DNA of 64,000 nt from CAYSAD01 sp964428955 (GTDB taxonomy: Bacteria; Patescibacteriota; Saccharimonadia; Saccharimonadales; Saccharimonadaceae). The stretch spans positions 62,001 through 126,000 of the forward strand of contig CAYSAD010000002.1 in the NCBI GenBank assembly GCA_964428955.1, given 5' to 3'. The notes under the pieces are model-generated. The model was not told the DNA's origin, did no database searches, and saw nothing but the letters and a program-made list of their open reading frames with translations. The translations under genes were made by a program, and so were the position numbers. How positions within the stretch are numbered: the stretch's first letter is position 1; each line of letters opens with the position of its first letter. Shown here in pieces: positions 41,346 to 50,081 of the stretch.

Positions 41346-42587
41346 TTATCCTAGTTTAGCAAGCAGCTCATCGCGTGTCAATATATGCGTTTCACCACTT
41401 TGACGAGTAGTCAATTCGAAGCTATTTGTTTCTAGCAGTCGGTCACTCACCGTCACGCGATACGGAATTCCCATCAGCTCGGCGTCGGCAAATTTTGCGC
41501 CCGGTCGCTCATCACGATCATCGTACACTACGTCGATACCCCGCGAGGTCAACTCTTCATATAGTGTATCGGCTATTTGTGTACCGTTATCACCAATCGC
41601 CACGAGATATACACGGAATGGTGCGACATTTTCCGGCCAGACGATACCCTTGTCGTCGCTAAATTTCTCGACGATCACACCCATGACACGAGTAATGCCG
41701 ATACCGTACGAGCCCAGATAGACGAACTGTTCTTTGCCTGCGGCATCAGTAAATCGGAAGCTGGTCTCTTCGGACTTCTGGGTACCGAAATTGAAAATAT
41801 TACCAACTTCGGCTGTTTTGACCGTTTCGAGCTCATGGCGCTCAATGCCAAGTTCTTGCAGGCTTTCGTCGGTAGCAACTTCCTCATTGATAGCGATGTT
41901 CTTAGCCCGGTGCAATAAGATCGTGTCTTCACCGGCGTCACAAATCGTTTGAAACTCGTGACTGAACTTAGTGAACGCTCCACCGCTAGCAAACGTCACG
42001 TAGGTATCGTCACCAATTCCCAACCGGTCGTAAATCTTTTTGTAGGCCTCGATTGTCGCCTGATAAAACAACTCGTGTTGCTCGGCGTCAACGCTACACG
42101 AATACATGTCTTTCATAACGAATTCACGACCCCGCATGATGCCGCTTTTAGCCCGCAGTTCATTGCGTAACTTCGTTTGGAACTGGTAAACATTAATCGG
42201 TAAATCTTTGTAGCTTTTCAAGTACTGCTTCATCATTTCAATAATGGCTTCTTCGTGACTCCAACCAAAACCGACTTCCGTGCCATCTTTGAGGTTCGAC
42301 TTGAACCAGACGTCGACGGTTTCATCATCCCAACGACCAGTCTCTTCCCAAGTACTCTTTTTTTGCAGACTACTCATAATCAACTCCTGACCACCGATAG
42401 CATTCATCTCTTCACGAACGATTTGCTTGATATTCTCCAGTACCTTTAAGCCAAGTGGCGTGTAGGCATAGACACCGGCCATGACTTTGTAGACGTAGCC
42501 GGCTCGGATGAGCAGTTGAGCGTTCTTGGCGACTTCGTCGGCCGGAGCGGTTTTACTAGTTCTGGTAAAATTCTGTGAAAGCTTCAT
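41346..42587 (-). CDS. proS: Prolyl-tRNA synthetase lacking the editing insertion
   Basis: 413 residues, against about 570 for the usual bacterial enzyme. Motif 1 region VYAYTPLGLKVLENIKQIVREEM, motif 2 RNELRAKSGIMRGREFVMKDMYS, motif 3 SYGIGITRVMGVIVE, then the anticodon domain. The approximately 180-residue INS deacylase domain between motifs 2 and 3 is missing, as in mitochondrial and alphaproteobacterial-type enzymes, so cis-editing of Ala-tRNA-Pro is not expected. Strong AGGAGG before the ATG; directly downstream of the CPBP gene. Confidence 0.93.
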   Translation of the reverse strand: MKLSQNFTRTSKTAPADEVAKNAQLLIRAGYVYKVMAGVYAYTPLGLKVLENIKQIVREEMNAIGGQELIMSSLQKKSTWEETGRWDDETVDVWFKSNLKDGTEVGFGWSHEEAIIEMMKQYLKSYKDLPINVYQFQTKLRNELRAKSGIMRGREFVMKDMYSCSVDAEQHELFYQATIEAYKKIYDRLGIGDDTYVTFASGGAFTKFSHEFQTICDAGEDTILLHRAKNIAINEEVATDESLQELGIERHELETVKTAEVGNIFNFGTQKSEETSFRFTDAAGKEQFVYLGSYGIGITRVMGVIVEKFSDDKGIVWPENVAPFRVYLVAIGDNGTQIADTLYEELTSRGIDVVYDDRDERPGAKFADAELMGIPYRVTVSDRLLETNSFELTTRQSGETHILTRDELLAKLG

Positions 42588-43381
42588 TATCCTCCTAGTG
42601 TAGCGAGTGCTAGCGGATTAATAAAGAGGAAATAAAAAGCGACGGCGTTCTTCAGCATATGTAAGAGCACACCGGCCCAGATACTGCCAGTGACTTCGCG
42701 CAGGCTGCAGAGCACCAAGCTCAGCGCAAATGTATCAATACCGACATTCCACTGCCCATGTGCCAGACCAAATAATCCGCTCGTAATAAGTATTGCTAGC
42801 CATACGGGTCCGTAACTTCGAAGCTTACCGTACAAATAGCCGCGAAACAGTGTCTCTTCTGCGAGTGGCGCAATAACAACGAGTGTTATAAACGCCAACA
42901 TATATTGTGTACGGCCAGTAATGCTATCGAAACCTGTATCTTGTACCTGAGTCGTGTCAATGAACGTTAAATAGTGTGTCAAGACGGCCACCAAGACGCC
43001 AGATAGAATCAAATACACGACCGCCGCCACTGGTGCGAGCACGATATCCATCCAACTTGGCAATCTGTCCAAACCTAGTTGTTTCAAACTGGGCCGGTTT
43101 TTATTTTTGCGAAGCAAATACGGCACACCGATGACAATCAGTAGCGTCAGACCGTAAGCTGCTGCCGCGACAATGGTATTTAAGGCGGCGCTTTTTATAT
43201 TGATGACAACTCCAGTCTGCTCAACGACCCATAGTACCGCTACGACGATAATTTGGGCGGCGATAAAGCTGACCGCCACCCAAAGTGGCAAGCCAAGTAT
43301 CATGCTGATACGTAAACGGCGACGTACTGTTGCTTTAGCAGTCGTTGGTGGATTACCGCGCTTAGACGATTTTACTGACAT
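42587..43381 (-). CDS. CPBP family intramembrane metalloprotease
   Basis: 264 residues, about eight helices. The CAAX-protease/bacteriocin-processing (CPBP, ABI) motifs are present: APLAEETLFRGYLYGKL (EExxxR) and FGLAHGQWN (FxxxH). An intramembrane glutamic-type peptidase or self-immunity protein in other bacteria. Start overlaps the rseP end by 20 bases; its stop overlaps the proS start. Confidence 0.88.
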   Translation of the reverse strand: MSVKSSKRGNPPTTAKATVRRRLRISMILGLPLWVAVSFIAAQIIVVAVLWVVEQTGVVINIKSAALNTIVAAAAYGLTLLIVIGVPYLLRKNKNRPSLKQLGLDRLPSWMDIVLAPVAAVVYLILSGVLVAVLTHYLTFIDTTQVQDTGFDSITGRTQYMLAFITLVVIAPLAEETLFRGYLYGKLRSYGPVWLAILITSGLFGLAHGQWNVGIDTFALSLVLCSLREVTGSIWAGVLLHMLKNAVAFYFLFINPLALATLGG

Positions 43382-44513
43382 CTGCCACCGTTACCAAAAC
43401 GACTAAGATCATTAAAATCATGAAACTAATGCCAACGATCTTTTCTTCTTTTTCTTTGGTCAGTTCTTTACGGCGAATCCGGAAGAGCATCATCAAGAAC
43501 CAACGGCCACCGTCAAGTGCCGGAATCGGCAAGACGTTCATGACAGCAAGGGTTAATGAAATGACTGCTGTGAGAAATGTCAGTTGTGTCAAACCGGCAT
43601 CGCGAGCCGATGGGAAAATGACGCCCAGAATACCGATTGGCCCAGCCACGCTGTTACTAGCCGTATCGATTTTTTCATTACCAACGTCGCGGGTATGGCT
43701 ATCGGGACTGAGCTTCTGAATCAAACCGGTTGTGAGGTTCGCCAATAAATCGCCTAGGCCTTGCAGCGTCACCCAAGTGAATTGACCGGTCGTTACCACA
43801 CCGACCAGCGGGGCTGACCAAGTCGATTTCGTTCGCTGTTGCTGGCCCAGTGATGCTCCGAAATTGGCCTTATCATTATCCCGCAACGTGACAGTCTTTT
43901 CACTTGTCTTGCCGTCGCGCTGATAGGTAATAGCGACGGTCTGACCTCTATATTTTGTCGTGTAGTCTATGAGTTGTTTGCTCGAGTCAATCTTCATCCC
44001 ATTGAACGTTTCAATTTTATCGTAAGACTTGAAGCCTGCTTGCTTGGCCGGATAGCCATCAACAAGGTTAAGTAGTTCGACCGGCTCGGTCACGAGCTTA
44101 GTGTCGTTTGCCACACTGAACTGATTATCAACAATCTTCGGTAAGCCGGTAACGGCTAAGATACTTAGCAGAATCGCTGCCACCAACCAATTAATGGCCA
44201 CACCGGCGAACAATATCTTGGTTTTCACCCAGAAACTGGCCGCACCGTAGTCGCCCTTTTTATTGGCCGAATCATTCTCGCCCTGTAATTTGACAAAACC
44301 ACCAAGCGGCAGCCAGTTGAGCGTGAACAGAACGTTTTTACCGAGGATACTCTTCTTCAGCTTCTTGCCCCAGCCTTTCGGTGGGAAACCAACACCGAAC
44401 TCTTCCACTACGACACCGTTGCGACGAGCGACGATACCGTGACCGAGTTCGTGTACCACCACAAGCAAGACTAGTATCAACAGCCCAATAATAATTCCCA
44501 GTAATAAGTCCAT
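43362..44513 (-). CDS. rseP: Site-2 intramembrane metalloprotease RseP
   Basis: 383 residues. Zinc site VVVHELGHGIVARRNG near 21-36 in helix 1, one PDZ domain (about 150-240), and the third zinc ligand in NVLPIPALDGGRW near 335. It cleaves membrane anchors or remnant signal peptides. It starts one base after the uppS stop. In most bacteria cdsA and dxr lie between uppS and rseP; both are absent here. Confidence 0.93.
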   Translation of the reverse strand: MDLLLGIIIGLLILVLLVVVHELGHGIVARRNGVVVEEFGVGFPPKGWGKKLKKSILGKNVLFTLNWLPLGGFVKLQGENDSANKKGDYGAASFWVKTKILFAGVAINWLVAAILLSILAVTGLPKIVDNQFSVANDTKLVTEPVELLNLVDGYPAKQAGFKSYDKIETFNGMKIDSSKQLIDYTTKYRGQTVAITYQRDGKTSEKTVTLRDNDKANFGASLGQQQRTKSTWSAPLVGVVTTGQFTWVTLQGLGDLLANLTTGLIQKLSPDSHTRDVGNEKIDTASNSVAGPIGILGVIFPSARDAGLTQLTFLTAVISLTLAVMNVLPIPALDGGRWFLMMLFRIRRKELTKEKEEKIVGISFMILMILVVLVTVADVSKIV

Positions 44514-45209
44514 CTAGCCTCCGAATCGCCTATGACGTTTTGCGTATGTCTGTAGTATATCGGTGACGTCGTCTTTTGTCATCTCTGGCCAAAATTTATC
44601 TACGAACATAAGTTCGCTGTAGGCGGCTCGCCATAACATGAAATCACTGAGTCGCAACTCACCGCTCGTACGAACGATTAGGTCGCATGGTGGTACTTCA
44701 GGATGATCCAGCGCGCCAGCAAACGACTCAAGGGTGATATCGGCTGAACTCTTTTGTTGTTCAATCAGGCGCTGCGTCGCTCGGACGATTTCTTCCTGAC
44801 CTCCGTAGTTAAAGCACATCACCAGTGTGGCGCGAGTGCTATTTGCCGATAGGGCCTCGGCTTTGTCCATCATTTCACAAATGTCGTCAGGCAGATGCTC
44901 GCGACTACCGAGCACGACTAACTTGAAACCTTCTTTGACCAACTGCTTGATATCACTTTTGAACAGCCGGCGAATCAGGCGCATGATGCCGCGTACCTCA
45001 TCTTCAGCTCGGCTCCAGTTCTGAGTTGAAAAGGTATAGAACGAAATATATTTAACGCCACCATCAGCCGTCGCTTCGATAACATCTTTGAGTGCATTAT
45101 AGCCAGCCAAGTGACCCTCATAGGTCGGTAGGCCGTGCTTCTTGGCCCAGCGTCGATTACCGTCAAGGATATAGCCGACGTGTGCCGGTACGAGATCAGA
45201 TTTAGTCAT
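44514..45209 (-). CDS. uppS: Undecaprenyl diphosphate synthase
   Basis: 231 residues, cis-prenyltransferase. HVGYILDGNRRWAKKHGLPTYEGHLAGYNAL includes the catalytic Asp and the diphosphate-binding NRRW; FYTFSTQNWSR and RTSGELRLSDFMLWRAAYSEL are the other family motifs. It makes the C55 lipid carrier for peptidoglycan. The TAATG overlap with the frr stop implies translational coupling. The cell would need an external supply of isoprenoid precursors if the absence of dxr holds genome-wide. Confidence 0.95.
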   Translation of the reverse strand: MTKSDLVPAHVGYILDGNRRWAKKHGLPTYEGHLAGYNALKDVIEATADGGVKYISFYTFSTQNWSRAEDEVRGIMRLIRRLFKSDIKQLVKEGFKLVVLGSREHLPDDICEMMDKAEALSANSTRATLVMCFNYGGQEEIVRATQRLIEQQKSSADITLESFAGALDHPEVPPCDLIVRTSGELRLSDFMLWRAAYSELMFVDKFWPEMTKDDVTDILQTYAKRHRRFGG

Positions 45210-45763
45210 TAGATTGTTAAGATGTCTTTCTCTTTGGCTTTAAAGACGGTTTCGACTTTTTCGTTGTAGTCGCCAGTCAATCGATCAAACTCTTTTTCAA
45301 CCGCCCGAATATCATCTTCAGATAATTCCTTGGCTTCTTTCTTGCGCTTAGCATCTTTCAGACCATCCTGACGAATATTCCTGAGTGCAATGCGGGCTTC
45401 TTCTACTTTTTCACCCGTTTGCTTCACTAGTTGTCGACGTCTCTCCTCCGTTAATGGAGGCACCGGTACGCGCACCACCCGGCCGTCGTCGCTTGGATTA
45501 AAACCGAGGCTCTGATCATCACGAATAGCGGTGACGATCGCCGTGATCGTACCTGGATCGAATGGCGTCACCAATAACATTTGTGGCTCCGGGGCAGTAA
45601 TATTAGCCGCCTGGTTAAGTGGCATCTTCGTGCCGTAGGCTTCTACTTGTACACTGTCGAGCATTGCCGGATGTGACCGGCCAGTCCGAACTTTCCTGAG
45701 TTCATCTTCGAAATGCTCCAGCGCGCTGGCCATTCTTAGTTCGTATGCGTCAGTATCAAACAT
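45209..45763 (-). CDS. frr: Ribosome recycling factor
   Basis: 184 residues; three-helix bundle plus beta hairpin. The ELRKVRTGRSHPAMLDSVQVEAYG and PPLTEERRRQLVKQTGEKVEEARIALRNIRQDG motifs are diagnostic. It splits post-termination ribosomes with EF-G. It is separated from tsf by a terminator at the place where pyrH usually sits. Confidence 0.96.
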   Translation of the reverse strand: MFDTDAYELRMASALEHFEDELRKVRTGRSHPAMLDSVQVEAYGTKMPLNQAANITAPEPQMLLVTPFDPGTITAIVTAIRDDQSLGFNPSDDGRVVRVPVPPLTEERRRQLVKQTGEKVEEARIALRNIRQDGLKDAKRKKEAKELSEDDIRAVEKEFDRLTGDYNEKVETVFKAKEKDILTI

Positions 45764-45792
45764 GGGTTCTCGCTTTCTGCACCTAGTATATC

Positions 45793-45822
45793 AAAAGAGT
45801 CGTCACAGTGGACGACTCTTTT
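45793..45822 (-). terminator. Terminator between tsf and frr
   Basis: Perfect 12-bp stem AAAAGAGTCGTC, six-base loop, complement, ending in TTTT on the minus strand (45793-45822). Confidence 0.8.
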
Positions 45823-45842
45823 AATGCGAGCAAGATCTGCCT

Positions 45843-46439
45843 CTATTCGCTGACACCCAGTTCAATCCGTTTGAACTGACCGACGACGATGTTTTCGCCG
45901 AGTTTAGCGATCGCTTCCTTGATATGCTGTTCGACGGTTTTTGAATCGTCGAGAATATAGGTTTGGCTGGTGAGTACCTTTTCTGCAAAGTGCTTCTTCA
46001 CCTGACCGTCGACGATTTTATCGACCATCTCGACTGGTTTAGCCTTTAACGCATCACCTTCTTTCGCCTCGGTCTTGAACTTCTCAATATCCTCAGTTGG
46101 AATCTGCGCTTCAGACGTATATACCGGACTCATTGCCGCGACTTGCATAGCAATTTCATGGGCTAACTGTTTGAATTCGTCAAGTTTTGCCACGAATTCA
46201 GTCTCACAGTTGAGTTCCAGTACCACGCCGATCCGACCATCGTGTACGTAGCTGTCAATCACACCAGCTCGAGCTTCGCGATCGCCTTTTTTCTCAGCCT
46301 TCGTCAGCCCTTTTTTACGCATCGCTTCAAGTGCTTTGTCAAAATCACCCTCAGCTTCTACTAGAGCGACTTTGGCATCGGTTAACCCAACACCAGTCAG
46401 TTCTTTCAGTTTACGAATATCGTCAATTGACACGCCCAT
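45843..46439 (-). CDS. tsf: Translation elongation factor Ts
   Basis: 198 residues, the short form. N-terminal UBA-like domain (IDDIRKLKELTGVGLTDAKVALVEAEGDFDKALEAMRKKG) and core motif YVHDGRIGVVLELNCETEFVAK. Nucleotide exchange factor for EF-Tu. It follows rpsB by two bases; its AAGGAGG lies in the rpsB 3' end. Confidence 0.96.
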   Translation of the reverse strand: MGVSIDDIRKLKELTGVGLTDAKVALVEAEGDFDKALEAMRKKGLTKAEKKGDREARAGVIDSYVHDGRIGVVLELNCETEFVAKLDEFKQLAHEIAMQVAAMSPVYTSEAQIPTEDIEKFKTEAKEGDALKAKPVEMVDKIVDGQVKKHFAEKVLTSQTYILDDSKTVEQHIKEAIAKLGENIVVGQFKRIELGVSE

Positions 46440-46441
46440 GG

Positions 46442-47143
46442 TTATTTTGCCTCCTTGGCCGGCTTTGCTTCAGCTACGGCTGCGGTGAAATAATCGAGCA
46501 ATAGGCTTAAACCTTTGATTGCGTCGTCGTTGCCAGGAATCACGTAGTCAATACCGGTCGGATCGGCGTTGGTATCGACAACCGCGACAACTGGAATACC
46601 AAGTGTCTTGGCTTCTTTAACGGCGTTAGCATCGCTCAAGATGTCAAGCACGATGATTGCGCCCGGATTGCCGTTCAGGCCTTTGATACCACCGTATTTC
46701 GTGTTTAGATCGTCGATTTCTTCTTGAAAACGCTGAACTTCTAGTTTGTTGTAGCGTTTTTCAAGATCACCACTGTCCATTCGCGTCTCAAGGTCACGTA
46801 GCTTTTTCATCTGTTGGTTCATCGTGCTGACGTTTGTCAGCATTCCACCAACCCATCGTTCAGTTACGTACGACTGGTTTACTTTCTCAGCCGCCGCTTT
46901 GACGATGTCTTTGGCTTGCTTTTTGGTACCGACAAACAGTACTTGTTTGCCGCTGGAAACCACCTTGGTGATGAACGGTAACGCCGCATCTAGACCTTCG
47001 ACTGTTTTCACCAAGTCGATGATATGACTTTCTTGGCGTTTACTATGAATGTATGGCGCCATTTTCGGGTGCCAACGACTCGTTTTGTGTCCGAAATGAA
47101 CACCAGCTTCGAGCAGCGCTTTAATATCGACAGTTACTGCCAT
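46442..47143 (-). CDS. rpsB: 30S ribosomal protein uS2
   Basis: 233 residues from ATG 47143 (AAGGAG nine bases upstream): MAVTVDIKALLEAGVHFGH then KTSRWHPKMAPYIHSKRQ, the typical uS2 N-terminus. The coiled insert MNQQMKKLRDLETRMDSGDLEKRYNK and C-terminal VVAVVDTNADPTGIDYVIPGNDDA are standard. First gene of the rpsB-tsf operon. Confidence 0.96.
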   Translation of the reverse strand: MAVTVDIKALLEAGVHFGHKTSRWHPKMAPYIHSKRQESHIIDLVKTVEGLDAALPFITKVVSSGKQVLFVGTKKQAKDIVKAAAEKVNQSYVTERWVGGMLTNVSTMNQQMKKLRDLETRMDSGDLEKRYNKLEVQRFQEEIDDLNTKYGGIKGLNGNPGAIIVLDILSDANAVKEAKTLGIPVVAVVDTNADPTGIDYVIPGNDDAIKGLSLLLDYFTAAVAEAKPAKEAK

Positions 47144-47228
47144 AATGTTGAACTCCTTGTTCCTCACCGTTCGCCCTGAGAATCCAGGAGTATGCGAGCG
47201 GTTGTGTCGTTAATATTGTTACCTCGCT

Positions 47229-47257
47229 ATTTTAACGTATAATTACCCCTTTGACAA
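47229..47257 (-). promoter_or_regulatory. rpsB promoter
   Basis: TTGTCA (47252-47257 reversed), 17-bp spacer, TAAAAT (47229-47234 reversed). Its -35 box overlaps the -35 box of the divergent rpmE promoter. The leader is about 80 bases, long for this genome, and could hold an uS2 autoregulatory site. Confidence 0.65.
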
Positions 47258-47279
47258 GAGCGGCAAAGTTCGGTACAAT
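47251..47279 (+). promoter_or_regulatory. rpmE promoter, near-leaderless
   Basis: TTGACA (47251-47256), 17-bp spacer, TACAAT (47274-47279), then nine bases to ATG 47289. Confidence 0.7.
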
Positions 47280-47288
47280 TGTCAGGTT

Positions 47289-47615
47289 ATGAAAAGCAGT
47301 ATCCACCCCACAACTTACCGTCCAGTCGTATTTAGCGACGATGTGGCGGGGTTCGCGTTCCTCACTCAGAGTACCGCCGACACCAACGACACCATCAAAT
47401 GGGAAGACGGCAACGAATATCCACTTATAAAGGTGCATATCAGTTCAGCTTCTCATCCGTTCTTCACCGGTGAGGAAAAGATCATCGACACCGAAGGTCG
47501 TGTCGATCGCTTCAAGGCCCGTGAAGCTGCGGCTGAAGCCCGTAAAGAAGCGCTAGCCAGCAAGGCCAAAAAAGTGGCTGCCCAAAAAGCCAAAAAAGCC
47601 GACGCTGATAAATAG
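47289..47615 (+). CDS. rpmE2: 50S ribosomal protein bL31, type B
   Basis: 108 residues. [18 protein letters not shown] and [38 protein letters not shown] are type B (zinc-free, Cys-less) bL31. The C-terminus carries an unusual Ala/Lys-rich extension of about 40 residues. Followed by a terminator and prfA. Confidence 0.93.
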   Translation: MKSSIHPTTYRPVVFSDDVAGFAFLTQSTADTNDTIKWEDGNEYPLIKVHISSASHPFFTGEEKIIDTEGRVDRFKAREAAAEARKEALASKAKKVAAQKAKKADADK

Positions 47616-47628
47616 CGTCCTTGGCAAC

Positions 47629-47658
47629 AAAGGGACTGTCTAAATGCAGTCTCTTTTT
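47629..47658 (+). terminator. Terminator after rpmE
   Basis: AGGGACTG (47631-47638), eight-base loop, CAGTCTCT (47647-47654, one G-U pair), then TTTTT. The prfA -10 candidate TATGAT begins at 47660, right behind it. Confidence 0.7.
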
Positions 47659-47678
47659 ATATGATAAGAACAGTTACT

Positions 47679-48746
47679 ATGAAAATTAACCTCGATCTTG
47701 AAGAACTGAACCTAGAGAAAGCAGCTTTAGCTGGTTTCTTAGCCTCGCCTGACGCCTACAACGATCCGGCGTTCAGTGCTAAGAACAAACGCTTTAGTGA
47801 ACTTGAGGGAATCATTGAAAAAGTGGCTCTACGCGATACGTTGGAACGACGGCTCGAAGAAGCTAAGACACTGGCGAGCGGCAGCGACGAGTTGGCTGAG
47901 CTAGCGAAAGACGAAGCGGCCGAGACCCTAGATAAGCTCGCCAGTCTTGAAGAAGAATTGTTTATTATGTTAGCACCAAAAGATCCCAACGATGCGAAGA
48001 ATGTCATCATCGAGATTCGGGCCGGTGCTGGCGGCGACGAAGCGTCACTGTTCGCGGCTGAACTCTACCGTATGTATCTGCGCTGGTGCGAAGCGCACGG
48101 ACTCAAGACCGAGATTCTCAACGAAAGCGCCAATGATACCGGTGGTTATAAAGAAGTTATTTTCACCGTTAAAGGTGATGCTCCCTACTCCCAGCTAAAA
48201 TTCGAATCTGGCGTCCACCGCGTGCAGCGCGTACCAGCTACCGAAAGCCAGGGACGCATCCATACCAGTACCGTGACGGTAGCGGTATTGCCCGAGGCTG
48301 AGGAAACGGACATTGAAATCAACCCCGGTGATCTACGGATCGACATTTACCGGGCGTCTGGCCATGGTGGCCAGAGCGTTAACACCACCGATTCGGCCGT
48401 GCGTATTACTCACCTACCATCCGGTCTGGTCGTGACTAACCAAGACGAAAAATCGCAGCTGAAAAATAAAGAAAAAGCCATGAGCGTCCTCCGTTCACGA
48501 CTTTTACAGCAAAAAATCGATGAAGAACAAGCCAAACAGACCGCCGAGCGCCGCGGTCTGATCGGTTCAGGCGACCGCAGCGAAAAAATTCGCACCTATA
48601 ACTTCCCCCAAGACCGCATTACCGATCACCGAATCGGTTATTCACGCAGTGGTATCCCCCAGGCTATGAACGGGGACATTGACGATCTAATCGAGAAATT
48701 ACAAGCTTACGAGCGCGAGCTCACAGCCCAAGGCGCTTTGTCGTAA
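47679..48746 (+). CDS. prfA: Peptide chain release factor 1
   Basis: 355 residues. Stop-codon tripeptide PAT in [27 protein letters not shown], catalytic GGQ in [25 protein letters not shown]. It terminates at UAA and UAG. ATG 47679 is preferred over ATG 47661 because the latter sits within four bases of the putative -10 TATGAT (47660-47665). PrmC, which methylates its GGQ glutamine, is encoded just downstream. Confidence 0.95.
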   Translation: MKINLDLEELNLEKAALAGFLASPDAYNDPAFSAKNKRFSELEGIIEKVALRDTLERRLEEAKTLASGSDELAELAKDEAAETLDKLASLEEELFIMLAPKDPNDAKNVIIEIRAGAGGDEASLFAAELYRMYLRWCEAHGLKTEILNESANDTGGYKEVIFTVKGDAPYSQLKFESGVHRVQRVPATESQGRIHTSTVTVAVLPEAEETDIEINPGDLRIDIYRASGHGGQSVNTTDSAVRITHLPSGLVVTNQDEKSQLKNKEKAMSVLRSRLLQQKIDEEQAKQTAERRGLIGSGDRSEKIRTYNFPQDRITDHRIGYSRSGIPQAMNGDIDDLIEKLQAYERELTAQGALS

Positions 48747-48753
48747 GCTAAAG

Positions 48754-49167
48754 TTACTTCTCTTGATTAACGGGATCGGCTTCTACTTTGTAGTTTCCAA
48801 ATCCATTCTTGAGTACTGTTACTTCAATCGACGTACCAGGTTGAACTGTGTCCTTGCCCGTACGAATCGTAATCTCGTGGCCGACCTCCTGACCCTCAGC
48901 CACTATTCCTGGAATGTCATTCAAGTTAAAACCGTGCTCTTTCGCCATGTCTTCTACCGCCTCGGTAACCGCGCCGATTGGCGTATCATTCTGTCCAATC
49001 GAAGTTTGTTCGTGATCAATTTCGTGGTACTCAGATTTCTCATGCAGTTTATTACCGGCATAACCACCTGCCGCAAGTGACAAAGCAAGCACCGGAAGAA
49101 AACGGTGAGTCAACTTTTGTCTTCGGCTAAGTTCTGATTTCGATTGTTTATTTTCGTGATCTTTCAT
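48754..49167 (-). CDS. Membrane-anchored hypothetical protein
   Basis: 137 residues: basic N-terminus, one membrane helix (FLPVLALSLAAGGYAG, about 27-42), and an extracytoplasmic domain with an acidic linker and a short beta-rich end (GHEITIRTGKDTVQPGTSIEVTVLKNGFG). No family recognised. Inserted antisense between prfA and prmC. Leaderless promoter TTGACA-N17-TAAATT-N6-ATG. Confidence 0.68.
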   Translation of the reverse strand: MKDHENKQSKSELSRRQKLTHRFLPVLALSLAAGGYAGNKLHEKSEYHEIDHEQTSIGQNDTPIGAVTEAVEDMAKEHGFNLNDIPGIVAEGQEVGHEITIRTGKDTVQPGTSIEVTVLKNGFGNYKVEADPVNQEK

Positions 49168-49173
49168 TGCTCT

Positions 49174-49202
49174 AATTTATCATACTTATGGCTATTTGTC
49201 AA
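49174..49202 (-). promoter_or_regulatory. Leaderless promoter of gene at 49167
   Basis: TTGACA (49197-49202 reversed), 17-bp spacer, TAAATT (49174-49179 reversed), agagca, ATG 49167. Confidence 0.65.
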
Positions 49203-49216
49203 TTATATGCACTTGT

Positions 49217-49245
49217 TTGCTAAAACATAACAGAGGTGAGATAAT
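49217..49245 (+). promoter_or_regulatory. Leaderless promoter of prmC
   Basis: TTGCTA (49217-49222), 17-bp spacer, GATAAT (49240-49245), gacagc, ATG 49252. An AGAGGTGAG stretch upstream would lie before the transcription start. Confidence 0.6.
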
Positions 49246-49251
49246 GACAGC

Positions 49252-50076
49252 ATGCAACTACATGAATGGGTTGAGTACGCCGCAAATAATCTCGTTAGCG
49301 CTGGAATCGACACCGCCAAGCTCGATGCCGAGCTTATCTTATCGCATACGCTCCGAAAACCGCGCACCTGGCTACATATGTACCGCGACGAACCGCTCAG
49401 CCTGCGTATGCAGGAAATCGCGAACGCGCGGCTGCGGCTGCGGCTAGAGCGCGTACCGCTGGCTTATATCATCGGTCACAAAGAATTTTACGGCCGCCGT
49501 TTCAAAGTTCGCCCTGGCGTACTGATTCCCCGGCCGGAATCCGAAGCGATAATCGAACTGCTCAAAGCCAGTTTGCCGGCGACAACTTCGCTACTACCAG
49601 CCAGTACACAGTTGGTTGATGTCGGTACAGGCAGCGGTGCACTCGGTATAACCACCAAACTACTGTTTCCCGAACTAAAAGTCAGCTTGATCGATACTTC
49701 AAAAGCAGCTCTGAAAATCGCCAAAGAAAATGCGGCGACTCTGCATGCCGATGTGAAAATACTAAAAAGCGACCTATTAGCGGACTACCCATTCGAGGCT
49801 GGTATTATATTAGCTAATCTACCCTATGTCGATGAAAGCTGGCAGCGTTCGCCCGAAACTGACCATGAACCCCCTCAAGCACTCTTTGCGGGCCGTGGTG
49901 GTGTAAGTTTAATTTTCGAACTGCTCGGCCAAACCGAATCTCGGCTCAAGGTAGGTGGACTACTTATCTTAGAGGCCGATCCGGTTCAACATAGCACCAT
50001 CATCGCCAAAGCCAAAACGCACGGTTTAGCGCACCAGAAAACCGACGGCTACGCCCTGCTCTTCAAGAAAGACTAA
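49252..50076 (+). CDS. prmC: Release factor glutamine methyltransferase
   Basis: 274 residues. Helical N-terminal domain (DAELILSHTLRKPRTWLHMYRDEPLS), then the SAM domain with RVPLAYIIGHKEFYGRRFKV, motif I VDVGTGSGALGI and the C-terminal HEPPQALFAGRGG. The catalytic NPPY reads NLPY. It methylates the GGQ Gln of RF1 and RF2. The start follows GATAAT by six bases. Confidence 0.93.
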   Translation: MQLHEWVEYAANNLVSAGIDTAKLDAELILSHTLRKPRTWLHMYRDEPLSLRMQEIANARLRLRLERVPLAYIIGHKEFYGRRFKVRPGVLIPRPESEAIIELLKASLPATTSLLPASTQLVDVGTGSGALGITTKLLFPELKVSLIDTSKAALKIAKENAATLHADVKILKSDLLADYPFEAGIILANLPYVDESWQRSPETDHEPPQALFAGRGGVSLIFELLGQTESRLKVGGLLILEADPVQHSTIIAKAKTHGLAHQKTDGYALLFKKD

Positions 50077-50081
50077 AAGCT

